Source of the DNA: Streptomyces akebiae
Lineage (GTDB): Bacteria; Actinomycetota; Actinomycetes; Streptomycetales; Streptomycetaceae
Reading direction: 5' to 3'
NCBI RefSeq assembly: GCF_019599145.1
Contig: NZ_CP080647.1
Location: 186,001 to 250,000 of the forward strand
Length of the DNA stretch: 64,000 nt
The notes under the pieces: model-generated
Seen by the model: only the letters and a program-made list of their open reading frames with translations
The model's database searches: none
Told to the model about the DNA's origin: nothing
Position numbers and translations under genes: made by a program
Part shown: one piece after another, positions 41,969 to 49,237 of the stretch
Position numbering within the stretch: position 1 is the first letter of the stretch
How the letters are laid out: every line of letters begins with the position of its first letter

Positions 41969-44229
41969 GTCGATCCGTGGAAGGTGCGGCTGATGACGTC
42001 GAGCTGCTGCTCGCGGGTCAGGCGGACGAAGTTGACGGCGTATCCGGAGACGCGCACGGTCAGGTCGGGGTACTTCTCCGGGTGCTCCATCGCGTCCTGG
42101 AGCGTGGCGCGGTCCAACACGTTGACGTTCATGTGGAAGCCGCCCGAGGCCGTGTAGGCGTCGAGGATGCCGACGAGGTGGCCCGCGCGTTCGTCGGGAC
42201 GGTGGCCGAGTCCCTCCGGGGTGATGGTCGTCGTCAGCGAGATGCCGTCACGCGCCTGCTCGTACGGCAGTTTGGCGACCGACAGGGCCGAGGCGGCCAC
42301 CCCGTGCAGATCGCGGCCGTTCATGGGGTTGGCGCCGGGGGCGAAGGGCTGTCCGGCGCGGCGGCCGTCGGGGGTGTTGCCGGTGTGCTTGCCGTAGACC
42401 ACGTTGGAGGTGATGGTGAGCACCGACTGGGTGTGCTCGGCGTCCCGGTAGGTGGGGTGCTCGCGCACCTTCGCCATGAACGACTCGACCAGGCGGACGG
42501 CGATGTCGTCGGCGCGGTCGTCGTTGTTGCCGTAGGTCGGGAAGTCGCCCTCGGTGCGGAAGTCGACGGCGAGGCCGGCGGCGTCGCGGAACACCTTCAC
42601 CCGCGCGTACTTGACGGCCGACAGGCTGTCCACGGCCACCGACAGCCCGGCGATGCCGCAGGCCATGAAGCGGTGCACCGGGTGGTCGTGCAGCGCCATC
42701 TCGATGCGCTCGTAGGCGTACTTGTCGTGCATGTAGTGGATGACGTTCAGCGCGTCGACGTACGTCGCGGCCAGCCAGTCCAGGACCCGGTCGTACGCCG
42801 CCGACAGCTCCGCGTGGTCCAGGTACTCCCCGGTGAGCGGGGGCGTGGCCGGGGCGACCTGCTCGGAGGTCATCTCGTCCCGGCCGCCGTTGACCGCGTA
42901 CAGCAGCGCCTTGGCGAGGTTCACCCTGGCCCCGAAGAACTGCATCTGCTTCCCCACGGCCATGGCGGAGACACAGCAGGCGATCGCCGTGTCGTCCCCG
43001 GTGCGTGGGCGCATCAGCTCGTCGGACTCGTACTGCACGGCGCTGGTGTCGATGGAGACCTGGGCGCAGAACCGCTTGAAGCCGTCGGGCAGGCTCGGCG
43101 ACCACAGCACCGTGAGGTTCGGCTCGGGTGCGGGGCCCAGGTTGTACAGCGTCTGCAGGAAGCGGAAGGAGGTGCGGGTGACCAGCGGGCGTCCGTCGGC
43201 CCCGATGCCGCCGAGGGACTCCGTCACCCAGGTGGGGTCGCCGGAGAAGAGGGCGTCGTACTCGGGGGTCCGCAGGAAGCGGACGATCCGCAGTTTGATC
43301 ACGAAGTCGTCGATCAGTTCCTGGGCACGGGTCTCGTCGAGGAGCCCTGCCGTCAGGTCGCGCTGGAGGTAGACGTCGAGGAAGGTCGAGGTGCGGCCCA
43401 GGGACATCGCGGCGCCGTTCTGTTCCTTCACGGCGGCGAGGTAGCCGAGGTAGAGCCACTGCACGGCCTCGTGGGCGGTGGTCGCGGGGCGGGAGACGTC
43501 GCAGCCGTAGCCGGCGGCCATCCGGGTCAGCTCGCCCAACGCCCTTATCTGCTCGGCGAGTTCCTCCCGGTCCCGGATGACGTCGGCGGTGGAGGGCCGG
43601 GCGTCCAGCAGGGCCCGCTCGGCCCTCTTGGCCTCGGTCAGCCGGTCCGTGCCGTACAGCGCCACGCGACGGTAGTCGCCGATGATCCGGCCCCGTCCGT
43701 AGGAGTCCGGGAGCCCGGTGATGATGCCCGCCTTGCGGGCGGCCCGCATCTCGGGGGTGTAGGCGTCGAAGACGCCGTCGTTGTGGGTCTTGCGGTAGGT
43801 GCCGAAGACCCGGGTGACGAACGGGTCGGGTTCGTAGCCGTAGGCGCGCAGTCCGTTCTCCACCATCCGCAGGCCGCCGTTCGGCATGATCGCGCGCTTG
43901 AGCGGCGCGTCCGTCTGCAGACCGACGATCAGTTCGCGCTCGCGGTCGATGTACCCGGGCGCGTGCGAGGTGATCGTCGAGGGGGTCGCGGTGTCGACGT
44001 CGAGGATGCCCCTGCTCCGCTCCTCGGGGAACAGCGCGACGATCTTCTCCCAGACGGCGCGGGTACGGTCCGTCGGGCCGCTCAGAAAGTCGGCTTCGCC
44101 TTCGTACGGGGTGTAGTTGGCCTGGATGAAGTCACGTACGTCGACCTGCTCGCGCCAGTGTGTCCCGGCGAAGTCCCGCCAGGCGTCGCTCGTTCGGCTG
44201 CCCACGGTCGTGGTCGTGGTCGCGGTCAT
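41965..44229 (-). CDS. pflB: Pyruvate formate-lyase (formate C-acetyltransferase)
   Basis: The 754-residue glycyl radical enzyme converts pyruvate and CoA to acetyl-CoA and formate. Cys418 and Cys419 (IACCVSAM) have the same numbers as in E. coli PflB, and [10 protein letters not shown] carries the radical Gly729. The radical form is destroyed by oxygen, so the gene makes sense only in anoxic or micro-oxic cells, which is striking for a streptomycete. The acetyl-CoA can feed AdhE. No formate dehydrogenase or formate channel gene is in this window. Boxes at 44302-44337 precede it, and pflA follows with a 4-nt overlap. Confidence 0.96.
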   Translation of the reverse strand: MTATTTTTVGSRTSDAWRDFAGTHWREQVDVRDFIQANYTPYEGEADFLSGPTDRTRAVWEKIVALFPEERSRGILDVDTATPSTITSHAPGYIDRERELIVGLQTDAPLKRAIMPNGGLRMVENGLRAYGYEPDPFVTRVFGTYRKTHNDGVFDAYTPEMRAARKAGIITGLPDSYGRGRIIGDYRRVALYGTDRLTEAKRAERALLDARPSTADVIRDREELAEQIRALGELTRMAAGYGCDVSRPATTAHEAVQWLYLGYLAAVKEQNGAAMSLGRTSTFLDVYLQRDLTAGLLDETRAQELIDDFVIKLRIVRFLRTPEYDALFSGDPTWVTESLGGIGADGRPLVTRTSFRFLQTLYNLGPAPEPNLTVLWSPSLPDGFKRFCAQVSIDTSAVQYESDELMRPRTGDDTAIACCVSAMAVGKQMQFFGARVNLAKALLYAVNGGRDEMTSEQVAPATPPLTGEYLDHAELSAAYDRVLDWLAATYVDALNVIHYMHDKYAYERIEMALHDHPVHRFMACGIAGLSVAVDSLSAVKYARVKVFRDAAGLAVDFRTEGDFPTYGNNDDRADDIAVRLVESFMAKVREHPTYRDAEHTQSVLTITSNVVYGKHTGNTPDGRRAGQPFAPGANPMNGRDLHGVAASALSVAKLPYEQARDGISLTTTITPEGLGHRPDERAGHLVGILDAYTASGGFHMNVNVLDRATLQDAMEHPEKYPDLTVRVSGYAVNFVRLTREQQLDVISRTFHGST

Positions 44230-44301
44230 CGCGGGTCCTCTCCTCGGTTCGTCGCACTTGCCTGCACCTCGGATGCTCGTCGTGCGCGCGGCCCGGGGGG
44301 A

Positions 44302-44337
44302 GTGCCGAGCGGCGCACGCGGCAGTGCCGTTGGTCCC
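44302..44337. promoter_or_regulatory. OsdR/DosR-like boxes before pflB
   Basis: GTGCCGAGCGGCGC (44302-44315, 10/12) and GTGCCGTTGGTCCC (44324-44337, 9/12) have centres 22 bp apart, 73-108 bp upstream of the pflB start. Confidence 0.55.
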
Positions 44338-44384
44338 CGGTGGGCCGGGGCCGGGGCTCGGAGCCCCGCCCGGCCCGTCGTCGC

Positions 44385-44424
44385 GTCAGCCCGTCAGCCC
44401 GTCAGCCCGTCAGCCCGTCAGCCC
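44385..44424. repeat. 8-bp tandem repeat, five copies, at the end of arcC
   Basis: GTCAGCCC is repeated five times without change (44385-44424). The arcC stop codon (44418-44420) lies in the last unit. Because each unit holds a TCA (TGA on the coding strand), copy-number change would barely alter the protein. Confidence 0.9.
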
Positions 44425-45341
44425 GTGGGGAGATCGGGGCGGATCAGTGTCCCCGAGAGGCCGTGGACGATCTCGTAGGCCGCGTCCAGGGCGCCGATGG
44501 CGGCCAGCCCACCGGTGCGGCTGACGAACAGTGCGGCGGCCTCGGTCTTGGGCCCCATGGAGCCGGGGGCGAAGCCGCGCCCGCGCAGCTGGTCGGGGGT
44601 GGCGTCCAGCAGGGGGCGCTGGTCCGGGGTGCCGTAGCCGTCGTAGACGTAGGGCACGTCGGTGAGGATGAGCAGGAAGTCGGCCTTCAGTTCCTCGGCG
44701 AGCAGGGCCGCGGTGAGGTCCTTGTCGACGACCGCCTCGACGCCGGTGAGGGCACCGGTGACACGGTCGGCGGTGACCGGCACGCCACCTCCGCCCCCGC
44801 AGACGACCAGGGTGCCGGTGGCGAGGAGTTCGCGGACCGTGTCGGTCTCCAGGACGCGCTCGGGCCTCGGGGAGGGCACGACGCGGCGCATGCCCCCGGT
44901 GTCCGGCGCCATGCGCCAGCCGTGGACGCGGGCGAGGCGGTCGGCGACGTCCCGCGGATACACCTGGCCGACGAACTTGGTGGGGCGGTCGAAGGCCGGG
45001 GCGTCGGAGCGGACGAGGGTGTGGGTGACCAGGGTGGCGATCCGGCGGCGCGGCATGGCGTTGTGCAGGGCGCGGGCCAGCAGGGATCCGATCATGCCCT
45101 GCGTCTGCGCGCCTAGGAGGTGCATCGGGTAGGGCGCGCCCAGCGCGGGGTCGGACTCGCTCTCCGTCGCCAGCAGCCCGATCTGGGGGCCGTTGCCGTG
45201 GGTGACGACGATGTCGTGGTCGCGGGCGAGGGCGGCGAGGGCGGTGGCGACCCGGTCGACGTTCGCCTGCTGGACGGCCGCCTCGGGGCGTTCGCCCCGG
45301 TGCAGCAGGGCGTTGCCGCCGAGGGCGACGACCATGCGCAT
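44418..45341 (-). CDS. arcC: Carbamate kinase
   Basis: The 307-residue amino-acid-kinase-family protein opens VVALGGNALL and has THGNGPQIG, KFVGQVY and VVCGGGGGVPV with VDKDLTAALLAEEL, all typical of carbamate kinase. It makes ATP from carbamoyl phosphate and ADP, the last step of the arginine deiminase pathway. The ornithine carbamoyltransferase gene expected just upstream survives only as a decayed 3' end (45345-45556), and no arginine deiminase gene is in view, so the source of carbamoyl phosphate is unclear. Start could be 45341 or the ATG two codons later. Confidence 0.93.
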   Translation of the reverse strand: MRMVVALGGNALLHRGERPEAAVQQANVDRVATALAALARDHDIVVTHGNGPQIGLLATESESDPALGAPYPMHLLGAQTQGMIGSLLARALHNAMPRRRIATLVTHTLVRSDAPAFDRPTKFVGQVYPRDVADRLARVHGWRMAPDTGGMRRVVPSPRPERVLETDTVRELLATGTLVVCGGGGGVPVTADRVTGALTGVEAVVDKDLTAALLAEELKADFLLILTDVPYVYDGYGTPDQRPLLDATPDQLRGRGFAPGSMGPKTEAAALFVSRTGGLAAIGALDAAYEIVHGLSGTLIRPDLPTG

Positions 45342-45344
45342 GAA

Positions 45345-45556
45345 TCAGTCCTCCAGGGTGGCGACGAGTGCGGCCTTGATGGTGTGCAGCCGTTCTCGGT
45401 CGGTTCTCGGTCGGTTCTCGGTCGGTTCTCGGTCGGTTCTCGGTCGGTTCTCGGTCGGTTCTCGGTCGGTTCTCGGTCGGTTCTCGGTCGGTTCTCGGCC
45501 TGGTCGAAGACGATCGAGGCGGGTGAGGTGACGTTGTCGTAGGTGACCTCCGGCCC
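45345..45556 (-). pseudogene. arcB: Remnant 3' end of catabolic ornithine carbamoyltransferase gene with repeat expansion
   Basis: Read on the minus strand, about 20 codons give [22 protein letters not shown] and, after a repeat array, the gene ends LHTIKAALVATLED. Together these match the C-terminus of ornithine carbamoyltransferases ([25 protein letters not shown]). Ten copies of an 11-bp unit interrupt the gene exactly after AENR, and one base is missing at the far junction, so the two parts are in different frames. Upstream of PEV no carbamoyltransferase sequence remains. The stop lies 3 bp before arcC, which is the normal arcB-arcC arrangement. The pathway has lost this enzyme at this locus. 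Confidence 0.85.
45393..45498. repeat. 11-bp tandem repeat, ten copies, inside the arcB remnant
   Basis: TTCTCGGTCGG recurs with an exact 11-bp period; TTCTCGG begins at 45393, 45404, 45415 and so on to 45492. On the coding strand the unit derives from the codons of AENR (GAGAACCGA), so it looks like slippage expansion of gene sequence. Confidence 0.95.
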
Positions 45557-45615
45557 GTCCGGGCCGTGGGCGGAGAGCAGTTGGCACGGTGGACCGCTCG
45601 CGCTGCCGGGACGGC

Positions 45616-45648
45616 GGCCGCGGGCAGGCCCCTCGGGGCCGGCCGCGG
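45616..45648 (-). terminator. Probable hairpin terminator after small membrane-protein gene
   Basis: The inner stem GGCCCC-tcg-GGGGCC is extended by outer CCGCGG/CCGCGG arms with a small asymmetry. It lies just past the stop of the gene at 45692-45961. Confidence 0.5.
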
Positions 45649-45691
45649 TCCCCGCCCCGGCGCCGTGGCCCCGGACGACCGGGCTCGCCCG

Positions 45692-45961
45692 TCACCGGTG
45701 CGCGGGTGTTCGCCGGGGCGGGTGCGGGGTCCGGCCCCGGTGGGCCATGGACGGGTGGTGCCGCGCAGCGTCCGCGGGGGTGTCGGACGGCCGGTCCGCG
45801 CTCCCCTCCGCGGGAGAGGTGGGCCGCCGGTCCTGCCGGCGCCGCAGCCGCCGTACGTACAGCGCGTCGAGCACGGTGCTCAACACGAACGTGAGCGTCG
45901 CGGACACGGCCAGGAGTACGGCGAACAGCCTCCAGAAGTCGGGAGTCAGTGAGGTACCCAC
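45692..45961 (-). CDS. Small single-pass membrane protein (GTSLTP family)
   Basis: The 89-residue protein opens GTSLTPDFWRLFAVLL and has one membrane segment (about 8-32), then a basic stretch RRLRRRQDRR and a Pro/Ala-rich tail. The opening matches the protein at 12514-12741 (GTSLTPELWARFAVLL). GTG 45961 is preferred because that start aligns with the paralogue and AGGGGG lies about 9 nt upstream; ATG 45970, three codons earlier, would leave the ribosome site touching it. The gene diverges from the cyclic-nucleotide-binding gene across boxes at 46055-46089. Function unknown. Confidence 0.65.
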   Translation of the reverse strand: MGTSLTPDFWRLFAVLLAVSATLTFVLSTVLDALYVRRLRRRQDRRPTSPAEGSADRPSDTPADAARHHPSMAHRGRTPHPPRRTPAHR

Positions 45962-46054
45962 GGTGCTCATCCCCCTAGGTCGGGCGGTTCGTCCCATGCC
46001 TCCATGGAACAGCGGGGCCCCGGTCGCCACAGGGTGCCGGAAGGCTCGTCCGCC

Positions 46055-46089
46055 GTGCCGACCGGCCCGGGTGAGGGACCGGACGGCCC
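46055..46089. promoter_or_regulatory. Tandem OsdR/DosR-like boxes between small membrane-protein and cNMP-binding genes
   Basis: GTGCCGACCGGCCC (46055-46068, 11/12) and GGACCGGACGGCCC (46076-46089, 11/12) have centres 21 bp apart. Plus-strand start 46158, minus-strand start 45961. Confidence 0.7.
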
Positions 46090-46157
46090 ATGGCGGGCGG
46101 GGGCGGCGCGGCACAGGCTGGGCATGGCAGTTCCGGTAGACCGCCTGGAGGCACGCC

Positions 46158-46622
46158 ATGATCACCACTCCCACGCCCAGCATGCTGCGGGCGCTGCCCA
46201 CCGAGCATCGGCAGCGGCTGATGCGCGTCGCCCGTGAGGTGGCGTTCCCGCAGGGGACACGGCTGTTCGAGGAGGGAAGCCGTGCCGACCGTTTCTGGAT
46301 CCTCCGCACGGGCACGGTGGAGCTCGACATGCGGGTGCCGGGCCGCCGGCCGGCCGTCATCGAGTCGCTGCGGCACAACGAACTCGTCGGCTGGTCCTGG
46401 CTGTTCCCCCCGCACGTGTGGCACCTGGGCGCCGAGGCGACGACTCCGGTGCGGGCGTACGAGTTCGACGCCACGGCCGTCCGTCTCATGTGCCAGGAGG
46501 ACCCGGCCATGGGCCGGGCCGTGGGTCTGTGGGTCGGTGAGGTGCTCGCCCATCGTCTGCAGGCCGCACGGACCCGGCTGCTGGACCTGTACGCCCCCTA
46601 CGGCGCCGGCAGCGCCCGCTGA
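46158..46622 (+). CDS. Stand-alone cyclic-nucleotide-binding (CRP effector-type) domain protein
   Basis: The 154-residue protein is a CRP-type beta-barrel (about 8-120) with FPQGTRLFEEGSRADRFWILRTGTVEL and the helix region LVGWSWLFPP. It ends in a helical segment with no DNA-binding domain. It could bind cAMP or another small effector and act through a partner. The CBS-BON gene follows 41 bp later on the same strand, so the two are probably an operon that joins two ligand-sensing proteins. Homologues beside CBS genes are known in actinobacteria, but their role is not. Confidence 0.85.
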   Translation: MITTPTPSMLRALPTEHRQRLMRVAREVAFPQGTRLFEEGSRADRFWILRTGTVELDMRVPGRRPAVIESLRHNELVGWSWLFPPHVWHLGAEATTPVRAYEFDATAVRLMCQEDPAMGRAVGLWVGEVLAHRLQAARTRLLDLYAPYGAGSAR

Positions 46623-46663
46623 CCCGTCCGCCCGTACCCGGCGCGGACCTCGAAGGAGTGATC

Positions 46664-47347
46664 ATGCACGGCACACCGCACATCGTCGGCGACGTCATGA
46701 CCCGTACGGTCGCGACAGTCGGTCGGGGGACGGCCTTCAAGGAGATCGTCCAGCTGATGCGGGACAGGAGGATCAGTGCCGTGCCCGTGATCGAGGAGAA
46801 CGGCCGGGTGATCGGCATCGTCTCCGAGGCCGACCTGCTGCCCAAGGAGGAGTTCCGTGACAGCGACCCCGACCGGTACACCCAGCTGCGACGGCTGGCC
46901 GATCTGGCGAAGGCCGGTGCGGTGACCGCCGAGGAGCTGATGACCTCCCCCGCCCTCACGGTCCGCTCCGGGGTGACGCTCGCCCGGGCGGCCCGCACGA
47001 TGGCCCGGGCCAAGGTCAAGCGGCTCCCGGTGGTCGACGCCGGCGGGGTGCTGGAGGGCATCGTCAGCCGCGCGGATCTGCTGAAGGTGTTCCTGCGGAC
47101 CGACGAGGAGATCGCCGAGGAAGTGCGACGCGAGGTCGTCGCCTACCTCTTCCCGTCTCCCGCCTCCGCCGTTCGGGTGAACGTGCGGGACGGTGTCGTA
47201 CGGCTCGGCGGCCGGGTCCGGGACACCTCGCTGGTGCCGGTGGCGGCCCGGCTGGTCCGTGCCGTGGAGGGTGTGGTGTCCGTCGATTTCGACCTGACAC
47301 CCCCCGGAACGTCACCGGAGCCGGAGGAGGCCGCCGCGCCTCGGTGA
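46664..47347 (+). CDS. CBS-CBS-BON domain protein
   Basis: The 227-residue protein has CBS motifs (about 8-65 and 85-145) and a C-terminal BON domain (VRVNVRDGVVRLGGRV). It opens HIVGDVMTRTVATV like its paralogues. ATG 46664 follows GAAGGAG; the in-frame GTG two codons earlier would sit too near that site. It is the second gene of the unit starting at 46158. A 20-bp hairpin ends the unit at 47586-47630. Confidence 0.9.
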   Translation: MHGTPHIVGDVMTRTVATVGRGTAFKEIVQLMRDRRISAVPVIEENGRVIGIVSEADLLPKEEFRDSDPDRYTQLRRLADLAKAGAVTAEELMTSPALTVRSGVTLARAARTMARAKVKRLPVVDAGGVLEGIVSRADLLKVFLRTDEEIAEEVRREVVAYLFPSPASAVRVNVRDGVVRLGGRVRDTSLVPVAARLVRAVEGVVSVDFDLTPPGTSPEPEEAAAPR

Positions 47348-47585
47348 GGTCACCTGCGGGGCCGCTACCGGCCGACGGCGAACGAGCCGGTCGGCCGTGG
47401 CGCGCCCGGCGTCCGCGCGCGACGCGCGTCGCGTCGCGTCGGCCCACGCTCGCGTCAGCCGCCCGGACGAGAGGGGCGGCCCCGGCCGCGCCGCGCGCCC
47501 TCACCGAGCGACGCCCGTACGGGTGCTCCTGGCGGACGACCACGAGGGCCGTCCGTCGTGGCCTGCCCGACCCCGACATGACACG

Positions 47586-47630
47586 CCGCTCGCGCCCTCG
47601 CCCCCTGACCGGGGGCGAGGGCGCGAGCGG
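47586..47630. terminator. 20-bp perfect hairpin terminator
   Basis: The arms at 47586-47605 and 47611-47630 are perfectly complementary around TGACC. They lie between the CBS-BON gene and the convergent narK; the rest of the 297-bp gap shows no gene. Confidence 0.9.
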
Positions 47631-47644
47631 TGCTTCGGTATCGG

Positions 47645-48892
47645 TCACCGAGGCCGGGCCACCGCCGCACGGCGGGTCAGGGCGGTCCGGACGCCGGTCT
47701 CGGTGAAGGTCAGGGCCGCCGCCGCGACGAGGCCCAGCAGGACGAGACCGACGGCGTACGACCCGTAGGCGCCGTACAGCGATCCCATCACCAACGGGGG
47801 TACGAACCCGCCGAGCCCACCGGCCGCGCCGACGACACCCGTGACGGAGCCGACCTTGTTCGCGGGAGCCAGCAGGGCCACGAGGGCGAACACCGCCCCG
47901 CTGCCCGCGCCCAGCGCGGCCGCCATCGTCAGGAAGGCGATCGTGCCCACGGGTGCGAGGGCCGGGGTGAGCGCCTGGACGGTGGCCCCCGCCAGTACCG
48001 CGCCGAGTGCCACGGCCAGGACCCGCACCGGTCCGAGCCGGTCCGACAGCCATCCGCCGATCGGCCGCATCGCCACCGCCAGGAGCACGAAGCCGGCCAT
48101 CCGGTTCGCCGCGTCGGCCTGGGTGAGGCCGTAGCCGGTCTTGAGGTAGGTGGGCAGGTAGACGGAGAAGGCGACGTAGCCGCCGAACGCCACGGCGTAC
48201 AGGGCGGACGCCTGCCAGGTGACACCGAGGCGCAGGGTGTCGGCCAGCCGTCGCGAGAGCGGCTCGGTGGGCACCGTGCGGCCGGGGGCGTCGCGCAGGA
48301 GCAGCGCGGCCAGGACGGCGTAGGCGACCAGCACGGCCGCGGTGAGCAGGAACGGGTTCGCCATGCCGTGGGCGTCGACCAGCTTCACCGTGGACAGGGC
48401 GCTGATCGCGGTGCCGCCCATGCCCATGCCGAAGACACCGATGGCCAGTCCGCGCCGCTCGGGCGGGAACCAGGCGCCGACGAAGGGCACCCCCACGGCG
48501 AAAGCCGTGCCGCCGACGCCGAGGAAGAACCCGCCGGCCAGGAGCGCGGCGAGCGAGGAGTGGCCGGCCAGGCCCAGGTAGAGCACGGGCAGGACGGTGG
48601 CCGCCGAGACGAGGGGGAACATCACGCGTCCCCCGAACCGGTCGGTCAGCGCGCCGACCGGGACACGCCCGAGCGAGCCGACCACGACGGGGACGGCCAC
48701 CAGCAGCGACTGCTGGAAGGAGCTGAGTTCCAGGCTGTCCTTGAACCGGGGCCCGAGGGGGCTCAACAGGGCCCAGGCCCAGAAGTTCACGGCGAAGCCG
48801 ACGGTGGCCAGGGCCAGCATCAGCCATGCCCGGCCGGGTACGGCGTCACCCGCCGCTGCCCCGCTGTCCCGTGTTGTCGACGACTGGACCAT
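47645..48892 (-). CDS. narK: NarK-type nitrate/nitrite transporter (MFS)
   Basis: The 415-residue protein has about twelve membrane segments and the NarK-type marks NFWAWALLSPLGPRF, the MFS loop GALTDRFGGR and the second nitrate-signature-like region VVGAAGGLGGFVPP. It would import nitrate or exchange it for nitrite for the nitrate reductase encoded divergently. The start at 48892 has a GGAAGGGA ribosome site. The adjacent narGHJI operon supports the role. Uniport, symport or antiport cannot be told apart here. Confidence 0.92.
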   Translation of the reverse strand: MVQSSTTRDSGAAAGDAVPGRAWLMLALATVGFAVNFWAWALLSPLGPRFKDSLELSSFQQSLLVAVPVVVGSLGRVPVGALTDRFGGRVMFPLVSAATVLPVLYLGLAGHSSLAALLAGGFFLGVGGTAFAVGVPFVGAWFPPERRGLAIGVFGMGMGGTAISALSTVKLVDAHGMANPFLLTAAVLVAYAVLAALLLRDAPGRTVPTEPLSRRLADTLRLGVTWQASALYAVAFGGYVAFSVYLPTYLKTGYGLTQADAANRMAGFVLLAVAMRPIGGWLSDRLGPVRVLAVALGAVLAGATVQALTPALAPVGTIAFLTMAAALGAGSGAVFALVALLAPANKVGSVTGVVGAAGGLGGFVPPLVMGSLYGAYGSYAVGLVLLGLVAAAALTFTETGVRTALTRRAAVARPR

Positions 48893-49130
48893 GGTGTCCG
48901 TCCCTTCCCTCTCACGCGTGTGCGGGCTCGCGGGCTCGCGCTGACGCTGCTGCCACGGACTCCGGGTCCGGGCAGGCCAGAGCCCGCGTCAACTGTCCGC
49001 GGGGGCAGATCGGTTGGGCATGGGCCATCAGTCCCTCCCGGCGGCCGGACGGTCCCGGAGCCGGGGCCGGCGGCACCGGAGCCGGGGCCGGGGCCGACAC
49101 CCCGGCAGCGGTGATGTCCGGTCCGGCGCA

Positions 49131-49200
49131 GGGCCGTTCGGCCCTGTCGGAGCGGTCCCCGATGGGGCCGGACGGGCATCCGGCAGGGACCGCCGACCCC
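49131..49200. promoter_or_regulatory. OsdR/DosR-like boxes in the narK-narG region
   Basis: Three sites are visible: GGGCCGTTCGGCCC (49131-49144, 12/12), GGGCCGGACGGGCA (49165-49178, 10/12) and GGACCGCCGACCCC (49187-49200, 8/12). The last two have centres 22 bp apart, and the nearest is centred about 44 bp before the narG ATG. The rest of the 345-bp divergent region shows no gene. Confidence 0.65.
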
Positions 49201-49224
49201 GGGTGCGCCGGGGCCCGCCCCGCC

Positions 49225-49230
49225 TAGCGT
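49225..49230 (+). promoter_or_regulatory. Probable -10 hexamer of leaderless narG transcript
   Basis: TAGCGT is followed by exactly 7 nt and then the ATG, with no ribosome site, the usual sign of a leaderless actinobacterial mRNA. The box centred at -44.5 fits an activator next to the polymerase. Confidence 0.5.
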
Positions 49231-49237
49231 CCTGGCC

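Noticed and set aside
41977..44478. 833-codon plus-strand frame opposite pflB
   Set aside because: Antisense to an intact PflB with catalytic and radical residues; no motifs of its own.
45393..45498. CRISPR array
   Set aside because: The 11-bp units are directly adjacent with no spacers, and no cas genes are nearby.
45345..45695. A minus-strand 116-codon frame covering the repeat array, as a repetitive protein
   Set aside because: Its end is the C-terminus of ornithine carbamoyltransferase and the repeats derive from that gene; the upstream half has no coding support, so it is a pseudogene remnant.
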